Assembly (NCBI GenBank): GCA_947630355.1
Contig: CANRHJ010000048.1
Coordinates: 1-12,098 of the forward strand
Direction: 5' to 3'
Source: Candidatus Gastranaerophilales bacterium
Lineage (GTDB): Bacteria > Cyanobacteriota > Vampirovibrionia > Gastranaerophilales > Gastranaerophilaceae
DNA length: 12,098 nt
Part shown: piece after piece, positions 1 to 6,232 of the stretch
Numbering within the stretch: position 1 is the stretch's first letter
How the letters are laid out: each line of letters opens with the position of its first letter
Program-made: the position numbers and the translations under genes
The notes under the pieces: generated by a model
The model's input: the letters and a program-made list of their open reading frames with translations, nothing else
Told to the model about the DNA's origin: nothing
The model's database searches: none

Positions 1-768
1 AACCCAGTTATCGGGTGCAACATATTTTGCTCCTACTATTATAAATGAAATTATTATTGATAAATTGACAAATACCATTATACCGGCAACCCTAGTGGAT
101 TCTTTTACGCCCTTTATCAATAATATTGTCAAAATCAATACTATTAATATTGCGGGAATATTTATTGCTACGGGTATTTCCATACCGAAAGGAAGGGGAA
201 TAAACGGCATTTTGTCATGCACATCCCAACCGTATTTATCACATAACATATACATTGAACGAAAGTCGTTCCTTAACCATAGGGGATAATTAACTATAAA
301 ATCAGGCAGTATATGTTTAAACCCTTTTAGAAGCTGAACGAAATACCCTGTCCAAGCAGTAGCTACGGTTATATTACCTATCGCGTATTCCAGCATTAAT
401 ATCCATCCGACCATCCAAGCCATAAATTCACCCATTGTGGCATAAGTAAATGTATATGCGCTTCCGGCGACAGGTATCATAGCTGCTATTTCAGAATATG
501 CAAGCGCAGAAAATAAGCTTGCCACCGCTGCTATTATCATTGATATTATTATTGCAGTTCCTGCTCCGAGTCCGTCCTCACTGCCTACTATCGCACTTCC
601 TATTATTGTAAATATACCCGTTCCCACTACGGCACTAACGCCAAGTATTAATAAATCAAATATATTTAATGTCTTTTTTAATTCCGTATTTCGGCTCTCC
701 GCAATAAAAATATCAGTTGATTTCTTATTCAACATATTTTTTATTACGGCTGATATTCTCTCATTCAT
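1..768 (-). CDS. APC-family amino-acid permease (CAT-like), C-terminus cut off by window edge
   Basis: An open frame runs from an ATG at 768 to the left edge with no stop, giving the first 256 residues. The protein is a multi-pass inner-membrane transporter, probably a proton-coupled amino-acid importer. Residues 43-53 (GVSAVVGTGIF) are the first-helix signature of the APC superfamily, where the unwound helix binds the amino-acid backbone. Further helices are visible near 70-98, 112-133 and 202-219. The segment around 91-107 (YSEIAAMIPVAGSAYT) is characteristic of cationic amino-acid transporter (CAT-type) members. A hydrophilic loop at about 150-195 separates the helices and looks like the extracytoplasmic insertion found in many bacterial CAT-like proteins. 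Family members usually have 450-600 residues, so about half is outside. The gene lies 28 bp downstream of the glycosyltransferase, probably co-transcribed. AAGGT about 13 nt before the ATG is a weak, distant ribosome site. The substrate cannot be read from this part. Confidence 0.9.
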   Translation of the reverse strand, partial: MNERISAVIKNMLNKKSTDIFIAESRNTELKKTLNIFDLLILGVSAVVGTGIFTIIGSAIVGSEDGLGAGTAIIISMIIAAVASLFSALAYSEIAAMIPVAGSAYTFTYATMGEFMAWMVGWILMLEYAIGNITVATAWTGYFVQLLKGFKHILPDFIVNYPLWLRNDFRSMYMLCDKYGWDVHDKMPFIPLPFGMEIPVAINIPAILIVLILTILLIKGVKESTRVAGIMVFVNLSIIISFIIVGAKYVAPDNWV

Positions 769-796
769 ATTTTAATTTCTACCTTAATCCAGTTTA

Positions 797-1912
797 TTAT
801 AAAACAAAAATATTTTTAAGATAGTTTTGTGCCGCTTGTGTTAATGTATATTTACTTATTGTGTTATGTAAATTCTCTTTTATCCTTTTTATTTCTTCAT
901 TTTTCAGGCTTTTTATTGTGTTAATACAATTTTGCAAATCGTTCTCATCAGGATTGATAAAAAATGCATTTATCTTATCGGTTAATATTCCGTCTATTCC
1001 GTCATTCTTTTTCGCTATGATTATATTACCGCAAGCCGCCGCTTCAATATAGCTTAATCCGAATGTTTCATTATTGCTGAGCATAACAAAAATATCCGAT
1101 TGATTTAGTTCTTTTATTGTTTCTTCTCTTGTTAATTTCCCCATAAAAATAACTTGATTTTTAACATTTAATTTTCCCGCTAATTTTTCAAGTTTATTTT
1201 TTTCTTTCCCGCTGCCTATTATTTTTAATTTTATATTTGTATCTTTTAATTTTGATAATGCTTTTATAATTACATCCGTATTTTTTCTTTTAATTAATTT
1301 GCATACGGTTGTAACTCTTATATCATCATAGTTTAAGGTATTTTCGTTTAGTCTTATGTATTTTTCATCAATGCCCGAGTATGCAATAAATATTTTATTT
1401 TGAATATCAGGAATGATTTCTTGTATTTTTTGTTGAAGAACAGGGCTTCTTGCAGCTATTTTATCAGCCGTAAGATATGCATTTTTTAATCTGTTTCTGA
1501 AGTATAATATATATTTGAAACTCTTTAATACTGCTATATCCGAAGCATGTACCGCACATACGTATTTTATTTTATCTCTTTTCAAGAGTTTTTGTGCCAT
1601 TAAGGCACTGCAAGGCATATGTGATATTATTACATCATAATTTTTAAGAGAAAAATCTTTCGGTAATTTTTTGTATACGTCAAATAAAAACGGTGTATTA
1701 AAATTCAAATTATATATTTTTATTCCCTCTTCGTAATAAGTATCTTCTTTATATAATTTTCGTCCTCTTATCAAAGTATTGAAAATAAAATTAGATTTAA
1801 TAACTTCAATATGATGTCCTTGTTTTTTCCATTCGGTAATAAAATATTTCAATGCCTCAGAGACATTTTCATCTTTAACGGGATATAAATCTGTTACAAA
1901 GAGTATTTTCAT
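797..1912 (-). CDS. GT4-family (GT-B fold) glycosyltransferase
   Basis: This 371-residue protein is a cytoplasmic or membrane-associated retaining glycosyltransferase, transferring sugar from a nucleotide donor to an unknown acceptor, probably an envelope glycan or glycolipid. The N-terminal half opens with MKILFVTDLYP, a Rossmann strand. 'QGHHIEVIK' at 31-39 is typical of GT4 acceptor domains. The C-terminal donor domain starts near 198, with a basic segment CKLIKRKN (204-211), the strand IIGSGKE (231-237), and E282-x7-E290 in ETFGLSYIEAAACG, the EX7E motif that contacts the donor. Full length is normal for the family. No ribosome-binding site precedes the ATG. A TATTAT box ends 7 nt upstream, so the mRNA may be leaderless. 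The gene probably heads an operon with the downstream permease. Donor and acceptor cannot be assigned; no other polysaccharide gene is adjacent. Confidence 0.92.
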   Translation of the reverse strand: MKILFVTDLYPVKDENVSEALKYFITEWKKQGHHIEVIKSNFIFNTLIRGRKLYKEDTYYEEGIKIYNLNFNTPFLFDVYKKLPKDFSLKNYDVIISHMPCSALMAQKLLKRDKIKYVCAVHASDIAVLKSFKYILYFRNRLKNAYLTADKIAARSPVLQQKIQEIIPDIQNKIFIAYSGIDEKYIRLNENTLNYDDIRVTTVCKLIKRKNTDVIIKALSKLKDTNIKLKIIGSGKEKNKLEKLAGKLNVKNQVIFMGKLTREETIKELNQSDIFVMLSNNETFGLSYIEAAACGNIIIAKKNDGIDGILTDKINAFFINPDENDLQNCINTIKSLKNEEIKRIKENLHNTISKYTLTQAAQNYLKNIFVL

Positions 1913-1919
1913 AATATTT

Positions 1920-1968
1920 ATAATACTATTAACAATTTGTTTTACAAAACGTATTAAATTTTGATAAT
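1920..1968. promoter_or_regulatory. Predicted back-to-back promoters for the glycosyltransferase (-) and mrnC (+)
   Basis: On the plus strand TTTACA (1941-1946), a 16-nt spacer and GATAAT (1963-1968) point to mrnC. An alternative box, TATAAT, lies at 1968-1973. On the minus strand TTGTAA (1947-1942), a 16-nt spacer and TATTAT (1925-1920) point to the glycosyltransferase. The two -35 elements occupy the same bases, so polymerases could not bind both at once. These are pattern matches in AT-rich DNA, not mapped starts. Confidence 0.4.
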
Positions 1969-1994
1969 ATAATCTGGAGTCACAACCTTTTCAA

Positions 1995-2036
1995 TGTGCC
2001 AAGTGCAAATTTTCAAGCACACCTTTGGTAAATTTG
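1995..2036 (+). promoter_or_regulatory. Leader of mrnC with two mutually exclusive hairpins
   Basis: Between the predicted promoter and mrnC the leader can fold in two ways. One fold pairs GTGC (2003-2006) with GCAC (2017-2020), supported by CCAA (1999-2002) with TTGG (2025-2028) across a bulge. The other pairs CAAATTT (2006-2012) with AAATTTG (2030-2036). The folds share bases, so they exclude each other. No U-tract follows either, so this is not a classic terminator. A regulatory role, for example as a processing target of Mini-III itself, is speculation. Confidence 0.3.
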
Positions 2037-2073
2037 TAAAGATATATTCCGGTAATAAAAAAGGGAAATACTT

Positions 2074-2445
2074 ATGAAAGAATTAAATATAAAAAATTAT
2101 GCACATATAGGCGATGCCGTTTATGAAGTATATATTCGTGAACATACAATTTTGCTTACTTCAAATTTAAGCAGACTGCATAAAACTACGGTATACTTCG
2201 TTAATGCAAAGTTTCAAAGTGAACTTTTGGAAAAACTCACCCCTTTTTTAACGCAATCTGAACAAGAACTTGCACGAAGAGCAAGGAATATTCCGACATC
2301 ATCGGCCAGAAGAATTAATAAGGTGCTTCATTCAGCCGCGACTTCATTAGAAGTCGTCTTAGGATATAACTATATTCATAATAAAGACAGATACGGAGAA
2401 TTATGTTCAATTATGAATGAGCTTATTGAATTTAGTATGGTCTAG
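2074..2445 (+). CDS. mrnC: Mini-ribonuclease III (Mini-III)
   Basis: This 123-residue cytoplasmic endoribonuclease consists of a single RNase III catalytic domain and no double-stranded-RNA-binding domain. In Bacillus subtilis the family cuts the 5' and 3' ends of 23S rRNA precursor to give the mature termini, working as a dimer. The signature is at 10-20 (AHIGDAVYEVY), with acidic metal ligands at D14 and E18. The second catalytic acidic residue is E93 in TSLEVVLGYNY. RRARN (68-72) matches the conserved basic stretch between them. The length is at the short end of the family, usually 125-145 residues. The ATG at 2074 is preceded by AAAGGGA at a good distance. A 27-codon frame in the leader ends in an ATGA overlap with this start. 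Mini-III occurs mainly in Firmicutes, Cyanobacteria and plastids, which supports the lineage suggested here. The gene stands alone on its strand. Confidence 0.93.
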   Translation: MKELNIKNYAHIGDAVYEVYIREHTILLTSNLSRLHKTTVYFVNAKFQSELLEKLTPFLTQSEQELARRARNIPTSSARRINKVLHSAATSLEVVLGYNYIHNKDRYGELCSIMNELIEFSMV

Positions 2446-2487
2446 TTTCCGCACTCCGTATGTGTGTTGAATTTTTGGCAAATTTTT

Positions 2488-3294
2488 TTAAAGATAACGT
2501 TTTCTTTCTTCACCCTCAACTCCGGCATATAGTTCAAAAAATTGTTTGGCGGGGCTTGAATCAATTTTTGTAAATAACACTTCTTCTATTTGGAAAAAAC
2601 CCACTTGAGCAGACATTTCTATATCTATTTTTATAGGTTTGGTTTCTCCGTGTTGTATGGTAACTTTTGTAATGGCGTTTGCCGAATATTTATGGATATC
2701 TCCTACTTTTGGCGTTGTATTAATAGCCATAGGTATTCTTGCACGGCCTTTTGTCATATCGCATCCGTCTGCTATTAAAAGTATTCCCGCCTCTATTGAG
2801 TGGATTTTTCTTGAAGACATATGTCCTATAATAGCTTCTATGGCAATTGATTTTATAACGGCTTTTTTATGTATATCATCGCTGAATACATTATTTAAAG
2901 TCCTGTCAATTAAAGGCAGAGCAAGCATAACAGACATTTCTTCGTGTCCCTGCCTGCCTATCATCATACCTAAATCATGCATTAAACTTGCAATAACAAC
3001 AGCGCACAAACTGTCTTCAAAAGTGCCTATTTCCTCCTGTTCGAGAGAAGTTTGAATTCCGGCATCGTGTAATATATTCATCATTTTTATTGAATTTATT
3101 GCCACTTGCCGCATATGAACGGGCCCGTGATCATTATATCCCAATCGTTTTATTGATACATTGTTTGCATACTCCTGCATTTCTTGCAGTTCTGTATCTT
3201 TAAACAAATACTTTACAAGTTCAATACACTTGGGATATTTTTTTAGCTTTTCAAGTATTTTTGTTTCCGTTACTGATTCTTTTACTGATTTCAT
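2488..3294 (-). CDS. HD-domain metal-dependent phosphohydrolase
   Basis: This 268-residue soluble protein carries an HD hydrolase domain, a family that removes phosphate from nucleotides or cyclic nucleotides using bound metal. Candidate ligands appear in the expected order: H60 in HGPVHMRQV, H106-D107 in SLMHDLGM, H117 in RQGHEE, H158 in AIIGHM and D176 in IADGCDMTKGRAR. The extra histidines between HD and the last aspartate suggest a two-metal site, as in HD-GYP or PDE-like members, but the GYP motif itself is absent. The region after about residue 190 is predicted beta-rich and has no recognised motif. An SD-like AAGGAT lies about 8 nt upstream of the ATG. The gene converges on mrnC and diverges from rimP, so it is probably monocistronic. 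The substrate is unknown, and I cannot tell a nucleotidase from a cyclic-dinucleotide phosphodiesterase. Confidence 0.85.
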   Translation of the reverse strand: MKSVKESVTETKILEKLKKYPKCIELVKYLFKDTELQEMQEYANNVSIKRLGYNDHGPVHMRQVAINSIKMMNILHDAGIQTSLEQEEIGTFEDSLCAVVIASLMHDLGMMIGRQGHEEMSVMLALPLIDRTLNNVFSDDIHKKAVIKSIAIEAIIGHMSSRKIHSIEAGILLIADGCDMTKGRARIPMAINTTPKVGDIHKYSANAITKVTIQHGETKPIKIDIEMSAQVGFFQIEEVLFTKIDSSPAKQFFELYAGVEGEERKRYL

Positions 3295-3314
3295 TTGGCT
3301 GTATCCTTTTTATT

Positions 3315-3342
3315 ATTATACATTAATTAATTTTCTAAGCAA
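3315..3342 (-). promoter_or_regulatory. Predicted promoter of the HD phosphohydrolase gene
   Basis: On the minus strand TTGCTT (3342-3337) is followed after 16 nt by a perfect TATAAT (3320-3315), directly upstream of the gene. The implied start leaves a leader of only about 14 nt that would just include the ribosome site. This is a pattern match only. Confidence 0.4.
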
Positions 3343-3435
3343 TTTTTCATTAAAAAATTTTTATATATTACTTATGTAATATATTTACAAGAAGTTTAAT
3401 AAATCTTTACTTTAAAAAAAAATAAATTATGTTAT

Positions 3436-3441
3436 TATAAT
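3436..3441 (+). promoter_or_regulatory. Predicted -10 box of the rimP-nusA operon
   Basis: A perfect TATAAT sits 13 nt before the leader hairpin, preceded by a long A-rich run (3414-3424) that could act as an UP element. I see no convincing -35 at the right distance. Transcription starting near 3448 would place the terminator hairpin at the very beginning of the leader. Confidence 0.4.
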
Positions 3442-3453
3442 AATATGTTGATT

Positions 3454-3484
3454 AGAGAAACGGAAAACCGTTTCTTTTTTATTT
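3454..3484 (+). terminator. Intrinsic terminator hairpin in the rimP-nusA leader (probable attenuator)
   Basis: The stem GAAACGG (3457-3463) and CCGTTTC (3468-3474) is perfect, closes an AAAA loop, and can extend by about three weaker pairs. It is followed at once by TTTTTTATTT. The U-tract lies only on the plus strand. No plus-strand gene ends here: the gene to the left runs the other way and mrnC ends a kilobase upstream. A terminator in this place would therefore act on transcripts entering rimP-nusA. Known biology: the Bacillus rimP-nusA operon is controlled by a NusA-dependent terminator in its leader. The same logic here is inference. Confidence 0.8.
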
Positions 3485-3513
3485 AAACAGACAAAAAACG
3501 AAAGGGGTTGGAA

Positions 3514-4041
3514 ATGGTAAAAGATAAATTTTCTAAATCAGAAAAAAATGCTCCTTTTGAGTTCGTTAACAAGCGTGAGATTACGGAAAAGATTTTACCC
3601 GTAATAGACAACACCCTTATGCGTTTTGGATTAATCCCCGTTGAAGTTGAATTGGTTAAAGAAAATCACAGGTGGTTTTTAAGAATATTTATATATTCGG
3701 CTGAGCGCGAAGTTAATTTAGACGATTGTGAAAGGGTTTCACGCAGTTTATCCGATTTTCTGGAAGAGTTAATACCTTTTAAATATAATTTGGAAGTCAG
3801 CTCGCCGGGCTTGGAACGAAAGATTAAATCCGATAAAGAATTCCTGATTTTTAAAGGTAAAGATATTAATTTAAAACTCAAAGAGCCCGTTGATGAGTCG
3901 GGTGAAAAACAATTTGTTGCCAAGATTGTTGATTTTGATGAAAATGAAGGACTTACGGTTTTTACTTACAAAGATAAAAAAAATATTATTATAAAAAAAG
4001 AAAATATTGTAACGGCAAAATTATATTCAAACGAAATATAG
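3514..4041 (+). CDS. rimP: Ribosome maturation factor RimP
   Basis: This 175-residue cytoplasmic protein binds the free 30S subunit and helps late assembly of small ribosomal subunits. The N-terminal alpha/beta domain ends in the family signature YNLEVSSPGLERKIK (91-105), preceded by the conserved helix DCERVSRSLSDFLEE (71-85). The C-terminal Sm-like beta-barrel covers roughly 108-172. The length matches the usual 150-180 residues. I chose the ATG at 3514 because AAAGGGG (3501-3507) lies 6 nt before it. A TTG at 3508 in the same frame would abut the ribosome site and is unlikely. nusA follows after 11 bp, the normal arrangement. A terminator hairpin lies in the leader, so RimP and NusA levels are probably controlled together. 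The first 18 or so residues are polar and lineage-specific. Confidence 0.96.
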   Translation: MVKDKFSKSEKNAPFEFVNKREITEKILPVIDNTLMRFGLIPVEVELVKENHRWFLRIFIYSAEREVNLDDCERVSRSLSDFLEELIPFKYNLEVSSPGLERKIKSDKEFLIFKGKDINLKLKEPVDESGEKQFVAKIVDFDENEGLTVFTYKDKKNIIIKKENIVTAKLYSNEI

Positions 4042-4052
4042 GAGAGAAAAAG

Positions 4053-5276
4053 ATGATTAAATTCGGAACTGCATTATATGAATATTGTGAAGAACAGGAA
4101 AGAGAAAAAGGCATATCAAAGGAACTTACTATTTCGGCACTTTGTGATGCACTTGTTACGGCTTATAAAAAGCAAATAAAACAAAAAGAAGTACCTAATG
4201 TAGAGGCTATAATTGACGAACAAACAGGTGAAATAGGAATATTCAGAACTAAGCTTGTTGTTAATAAAGTGGAAGATCCTGATTTGGAAATATCTTTGGA
4301 AGATGCAAAAGAAATTGATGAAGATGTTGAACTTGATGACGAAGTTAAAATTGATGTTACACCTGAGCATTTCGGAAGAATTGCCGCTCAAAGTGCGAAA
4401 CAGGTTTTAACTCAAAGAGCAAGGGAAGCGGAAAGAAAGCTTGTTCTGGATGAATTTATGGAAAAGAAAGGCACTCTTACAACCGGTATTATTCAACGGG
4501 TAGAAAACAGAAACGTAATTGTTAATATCGGTAAAACAGATGCGATAATGCCGCAAAAAGAACAAATACCGGGTGAATATTATAAACCGGGAAACAGAAT
4601 AAGAGTTTTTGTTTTAAATGTAAAAGAGACATCAAAGCTTCCGCAGGTTATAGTATCTCACGCGCATGCAGAAATAGTCAGAGAATTATTTGAGCTTGAG
4701 GTTCCGGAAATTGAAGACGGTATTGTAGAAATAAAATCAATATCAAGAGAAGCCGGCTACAGGACTAAAATTGCGGTTACAAGTAATGACCCTGATGTTG
4801 ATTCCGTAGGCGCTTGTATCGGACCGAGAGGCAGCAGAATTCAGACTATTATCGGCGAACTTAAAAATGAAAAAATTGATATAGTAAGATATTCTGATAA
4901 TCCCGTTGAATATATCGTTAATGCATTATCACCTGCAAGAATAGTATCTGTTGATATTCTGGCAGATGATGAGTATTCAAAAGAAGCTTTTGTTATAGTT
5001 CCCGATGATCAATTGAGCTTAGCTATCGGACGTGACGGGCAAAACGTAAGACTCGCTCATAAATTGACGGGCTGGAAAATAGATATAAAGAGCGAAACAC
5101 AAGCTTCAAAAATGGAATATCAGCCTCAACAGCATAACAATGAAGAGAGTGAAGAACTTCAAGATGATGAGCCTGATGAAATAGCGGAAGAAATCAGAGA
5201 ACAGGAAGAATATGCCGTTGATGAAGAAGATGTTGCGGCATTGGAAGCTGATTCTCCTGAAGAAATTACCGAGTAA
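4053..5276 (+). CDS. nusA: Transcription termination/antitermination factor NusA
   Basis: This 407-residue protein binds RNA polymerase near the RNA exit channel, promotes pausing and intrinsic termination, and takes part in antitermination of rRNA operons. Domains in order: the polymerase-binding N-terminal domain (1-about 130), an S1 RNA-binding domain (about 138-203), KH1 with GACIGPRG (253-260) and KH2 with AIGRDGQN (324-331). Residues 355-407 form a very acidic tail with no tryptophan. The two C-terminal AR repeats of the E. coli protein are absent, as in Firmicutes and Cyanobacteria. GGAGAG (4041-4046) overlaps the last base of the rimP stop codon and lies 6 nt before the ATG. The ylxR, L7Ae-like and infB genes that usually follow are missing. 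A terminator closes the operon here, so infB must be elsewhere. Confidence 0.97.
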   Translation: MIKFGTALYEYCEEQEREKGISKELTISALCDALVTAYKKQIKQKEVPNVEAIIDEQTGEIGIFRTKLVVNKVEDPDLEISLEDAKEIDEDVELDDEVKIDVTPEHFGRIAAQSAKQVLTQRAREAERKLVLDEFMEKKGTLTTGIIQRVENRNVIVNIGKTDAIMPQKEQIPGEYYKPGNRIRVFVLNVKETSKLPQVIVSHAHAEIVRELFELEVPEIEDGIVEIKSISREAGYRTKIAVTSNDPDVDSVGACIGPRGSRIQTIIGELKNEKIDIVRYSDNPVEYIVNALSPARIVSVDILADDEYSKEAFVIVPDDQLSLAIGRDGQNVRLAHKLTGWKIDIKSETQASKMEYQPQQHNNEESEELQDDEPDEIAEEIREQEEYAVDEEDVAALEADSPEEITE

Positions 5277-5305
5277 ACGGTTTTTATGAAATTATTATAA
5301 AAGAG

Positions 5306-5330
5306 AAGGAGCGTAAAAAACGCTCCTTTT
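5306..5330. terminator. Bidirectional intrinsic terminator between nusA and the WG-repeat gene
   Basis: AAGGAGCGT (5306-5314) and ACGCTCCTT (5320-5328) form a perfect 9-bp stem around an AAAAA loop. TTTTATT follows on the plus strand, and CTCTTTTATAAT follows on the minus strand, so both converging genes can use it. The outer bases touch the stop codon of the WG-repeat gene (5329-5331). Confidence 0.88.
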
Positions 5331-6210
5331 ATTCTTCATCAACTCTTTTAATTTTCTTATAAAGATTTTGCCTTACTTCGCTCAACGGTCCGTTATTCGG
5401 ATTTCTTAAATACCTGAAATAATTACGTGCATAAGCGAAAGGGTATTTAGGAAGCCATAAAAACTTAATTAATATATTTACGGTATCAGCACCTTGTGAC
5501 AGCATTAATTCGTCGATTGTTTGCTCATGTGCGGGAGATATTGATGATATTAATTTTATCAGGTAATCCGTAAAGGTAAGTACCGAATATCCCGAAACTA
5601 CGCCTGTATTTACCATTATACTTGATACTTTGTAATCGGGATTTGAGTCAACATGTTTAACGTCGTCAGGAAGTGTGAGGGTTGATGAGCTTACCTGCTC
5701 GATTTCATACCATTGACCTTTATATAAAAGCCGCATTATATTAGGTTTGGGCATATATATATCTTCAAACAGATTATCTAATAACACTTTTCCTTTTAAA
5801 TCGGTTACACCGTATTTATAATTTTTATAAGTTAAAAACATTCCTCCGAATAATATATCTATTGTATCATGCACGGGCGGAATAATTGCAAATCCCGTTT
5901 CATCATACAATCCGTAATCGTGATAATTTCCGAGTTTTGCATATTTGCCCAGAACTCTTTCCGCATGGCGGTATTTTAGGGGAACAATAATTTTACCTTC
6001 ACCGTCAATTATCCCGAACTTGGCATTTTTTTGAACAATAAATGCCGAATCCCCCAGTCTTATTATTTTGTTATAAACAGCCTCCGTAACAACATTGTTT
6101 CCGTCGCATAATCCGAATTTATTTTCTTCGTTATATATCTTTAATTCGGCAGATGCCGTATTAATGTTTAATATGAATATCAAAAAAATAAAAATTAATA
6201 ACTTTTTCAT
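5329..6210 (-). CDS. Secreted WG-repeat protein
   Basis: This 293-residue protein begins with a clear Sec signal peptide: MKK, a hydrophobic core to about residue 14, and a probable cut after ASA at 19-21. The mature protein would be periplasmic or exported; there is no lipobox cysteine. Four WG-type repeats of about 20 residues follow at roughly 31-51, 64-84, 97-117 and 132-152. Each has an aromatic-Gly-(Leu/Ile/Val)-x-Asp/Cys core such as KFGIIDGEGKIIVP. The usual Trp is replaced by Phe or Tyr in all of them. These repeats form small beta-hairpin modules of unknown function. Residues about 195-275 are outside the repeats and unrecognised. The ATG lacks a ribosome-binding site, and a perfect TATAAT lies 6 nt upstream, so the message may be leaderless. 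It diverges from the YhdP-like gene with only 22 bp between starts. Confidence 0.82.
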   Translation of the reverse strand: MKKLLIFIFLIFILNINTASAELKIYNEENKFGLCDGNNVVTEAVYNKIIRLGDSAFIVQKNAKFGIIDGEGKIIVPLKYRHAERVLGKYAKLGNYHDYGLYDETGFAIIPPVHDTIDILFGGMFLTYKNYKYGVTDLKGKVLLDNLFEDIYMPKPNIMRLLYKGQWYEIEQVSSSTLTLPDDVKHVDSNPDYKVSSIMVNTGVVSGYSVLTFTDYLIKLISSISPAHEQTIDELMLSQGADTVNILIKFLWLPKYPFAYARNYFRYLRNPNNGPLSEVRQNLYKKIKRVDEE

Positions 6211-6215
6211 AATTT

Positions 6216-6226
6216 TATTATATCAT
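6216..6226. promoter_or_regulatory. Overlapping -10 boxes in the 22-bp divergent gap
   Basis: The minus strand has TATAAT (6222-6217), ending 6 nt before the WG-repeat ATG. The plus strand has TATTAT (6216-6221) and TATCAT (6221-6226) before the ATG at 6233. Any -35 elements would lie inside the opposite gene's coding sequence; I see no good match. Pattern matches only. Confidence 0.4.
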
Positions 6227-6232
6227 GATGTT

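Noticed and set aside
65..289. Plus-strand open frame at the left edge
   Set aside because: It is antisense to the well-conserved permease frame and has no protein-like features of its own.
2450..2476. Possible intrinsic terminator after mrnC (CGCAC/GTGTG stem then TTGAATTTTT)
   Set aside because: The stem is only 5 bp with a G-T pair and a 7-nt loop, and the T-run is interrupted; too weak to call.
2639..3055. 138-codon plus-strand frame inside the HD gene
   Set aside because: The opposite strand encodes a conserved HD domain with its metal ligands; this frame is its shadow.
3508..3513. TTG start for rimP
   Set aside because: It directly abuts the AAAGGGG ribosome site; the ATG 6 nt later has normal spacing.
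6095..6232. Upstream extension of the YhdP-like frame
   Set aside because: It overlaps the signal-peptide region of the WG gene on the other strand, reads unlike an AsmA N-terminus, and would place another segment before the membrane anchor.
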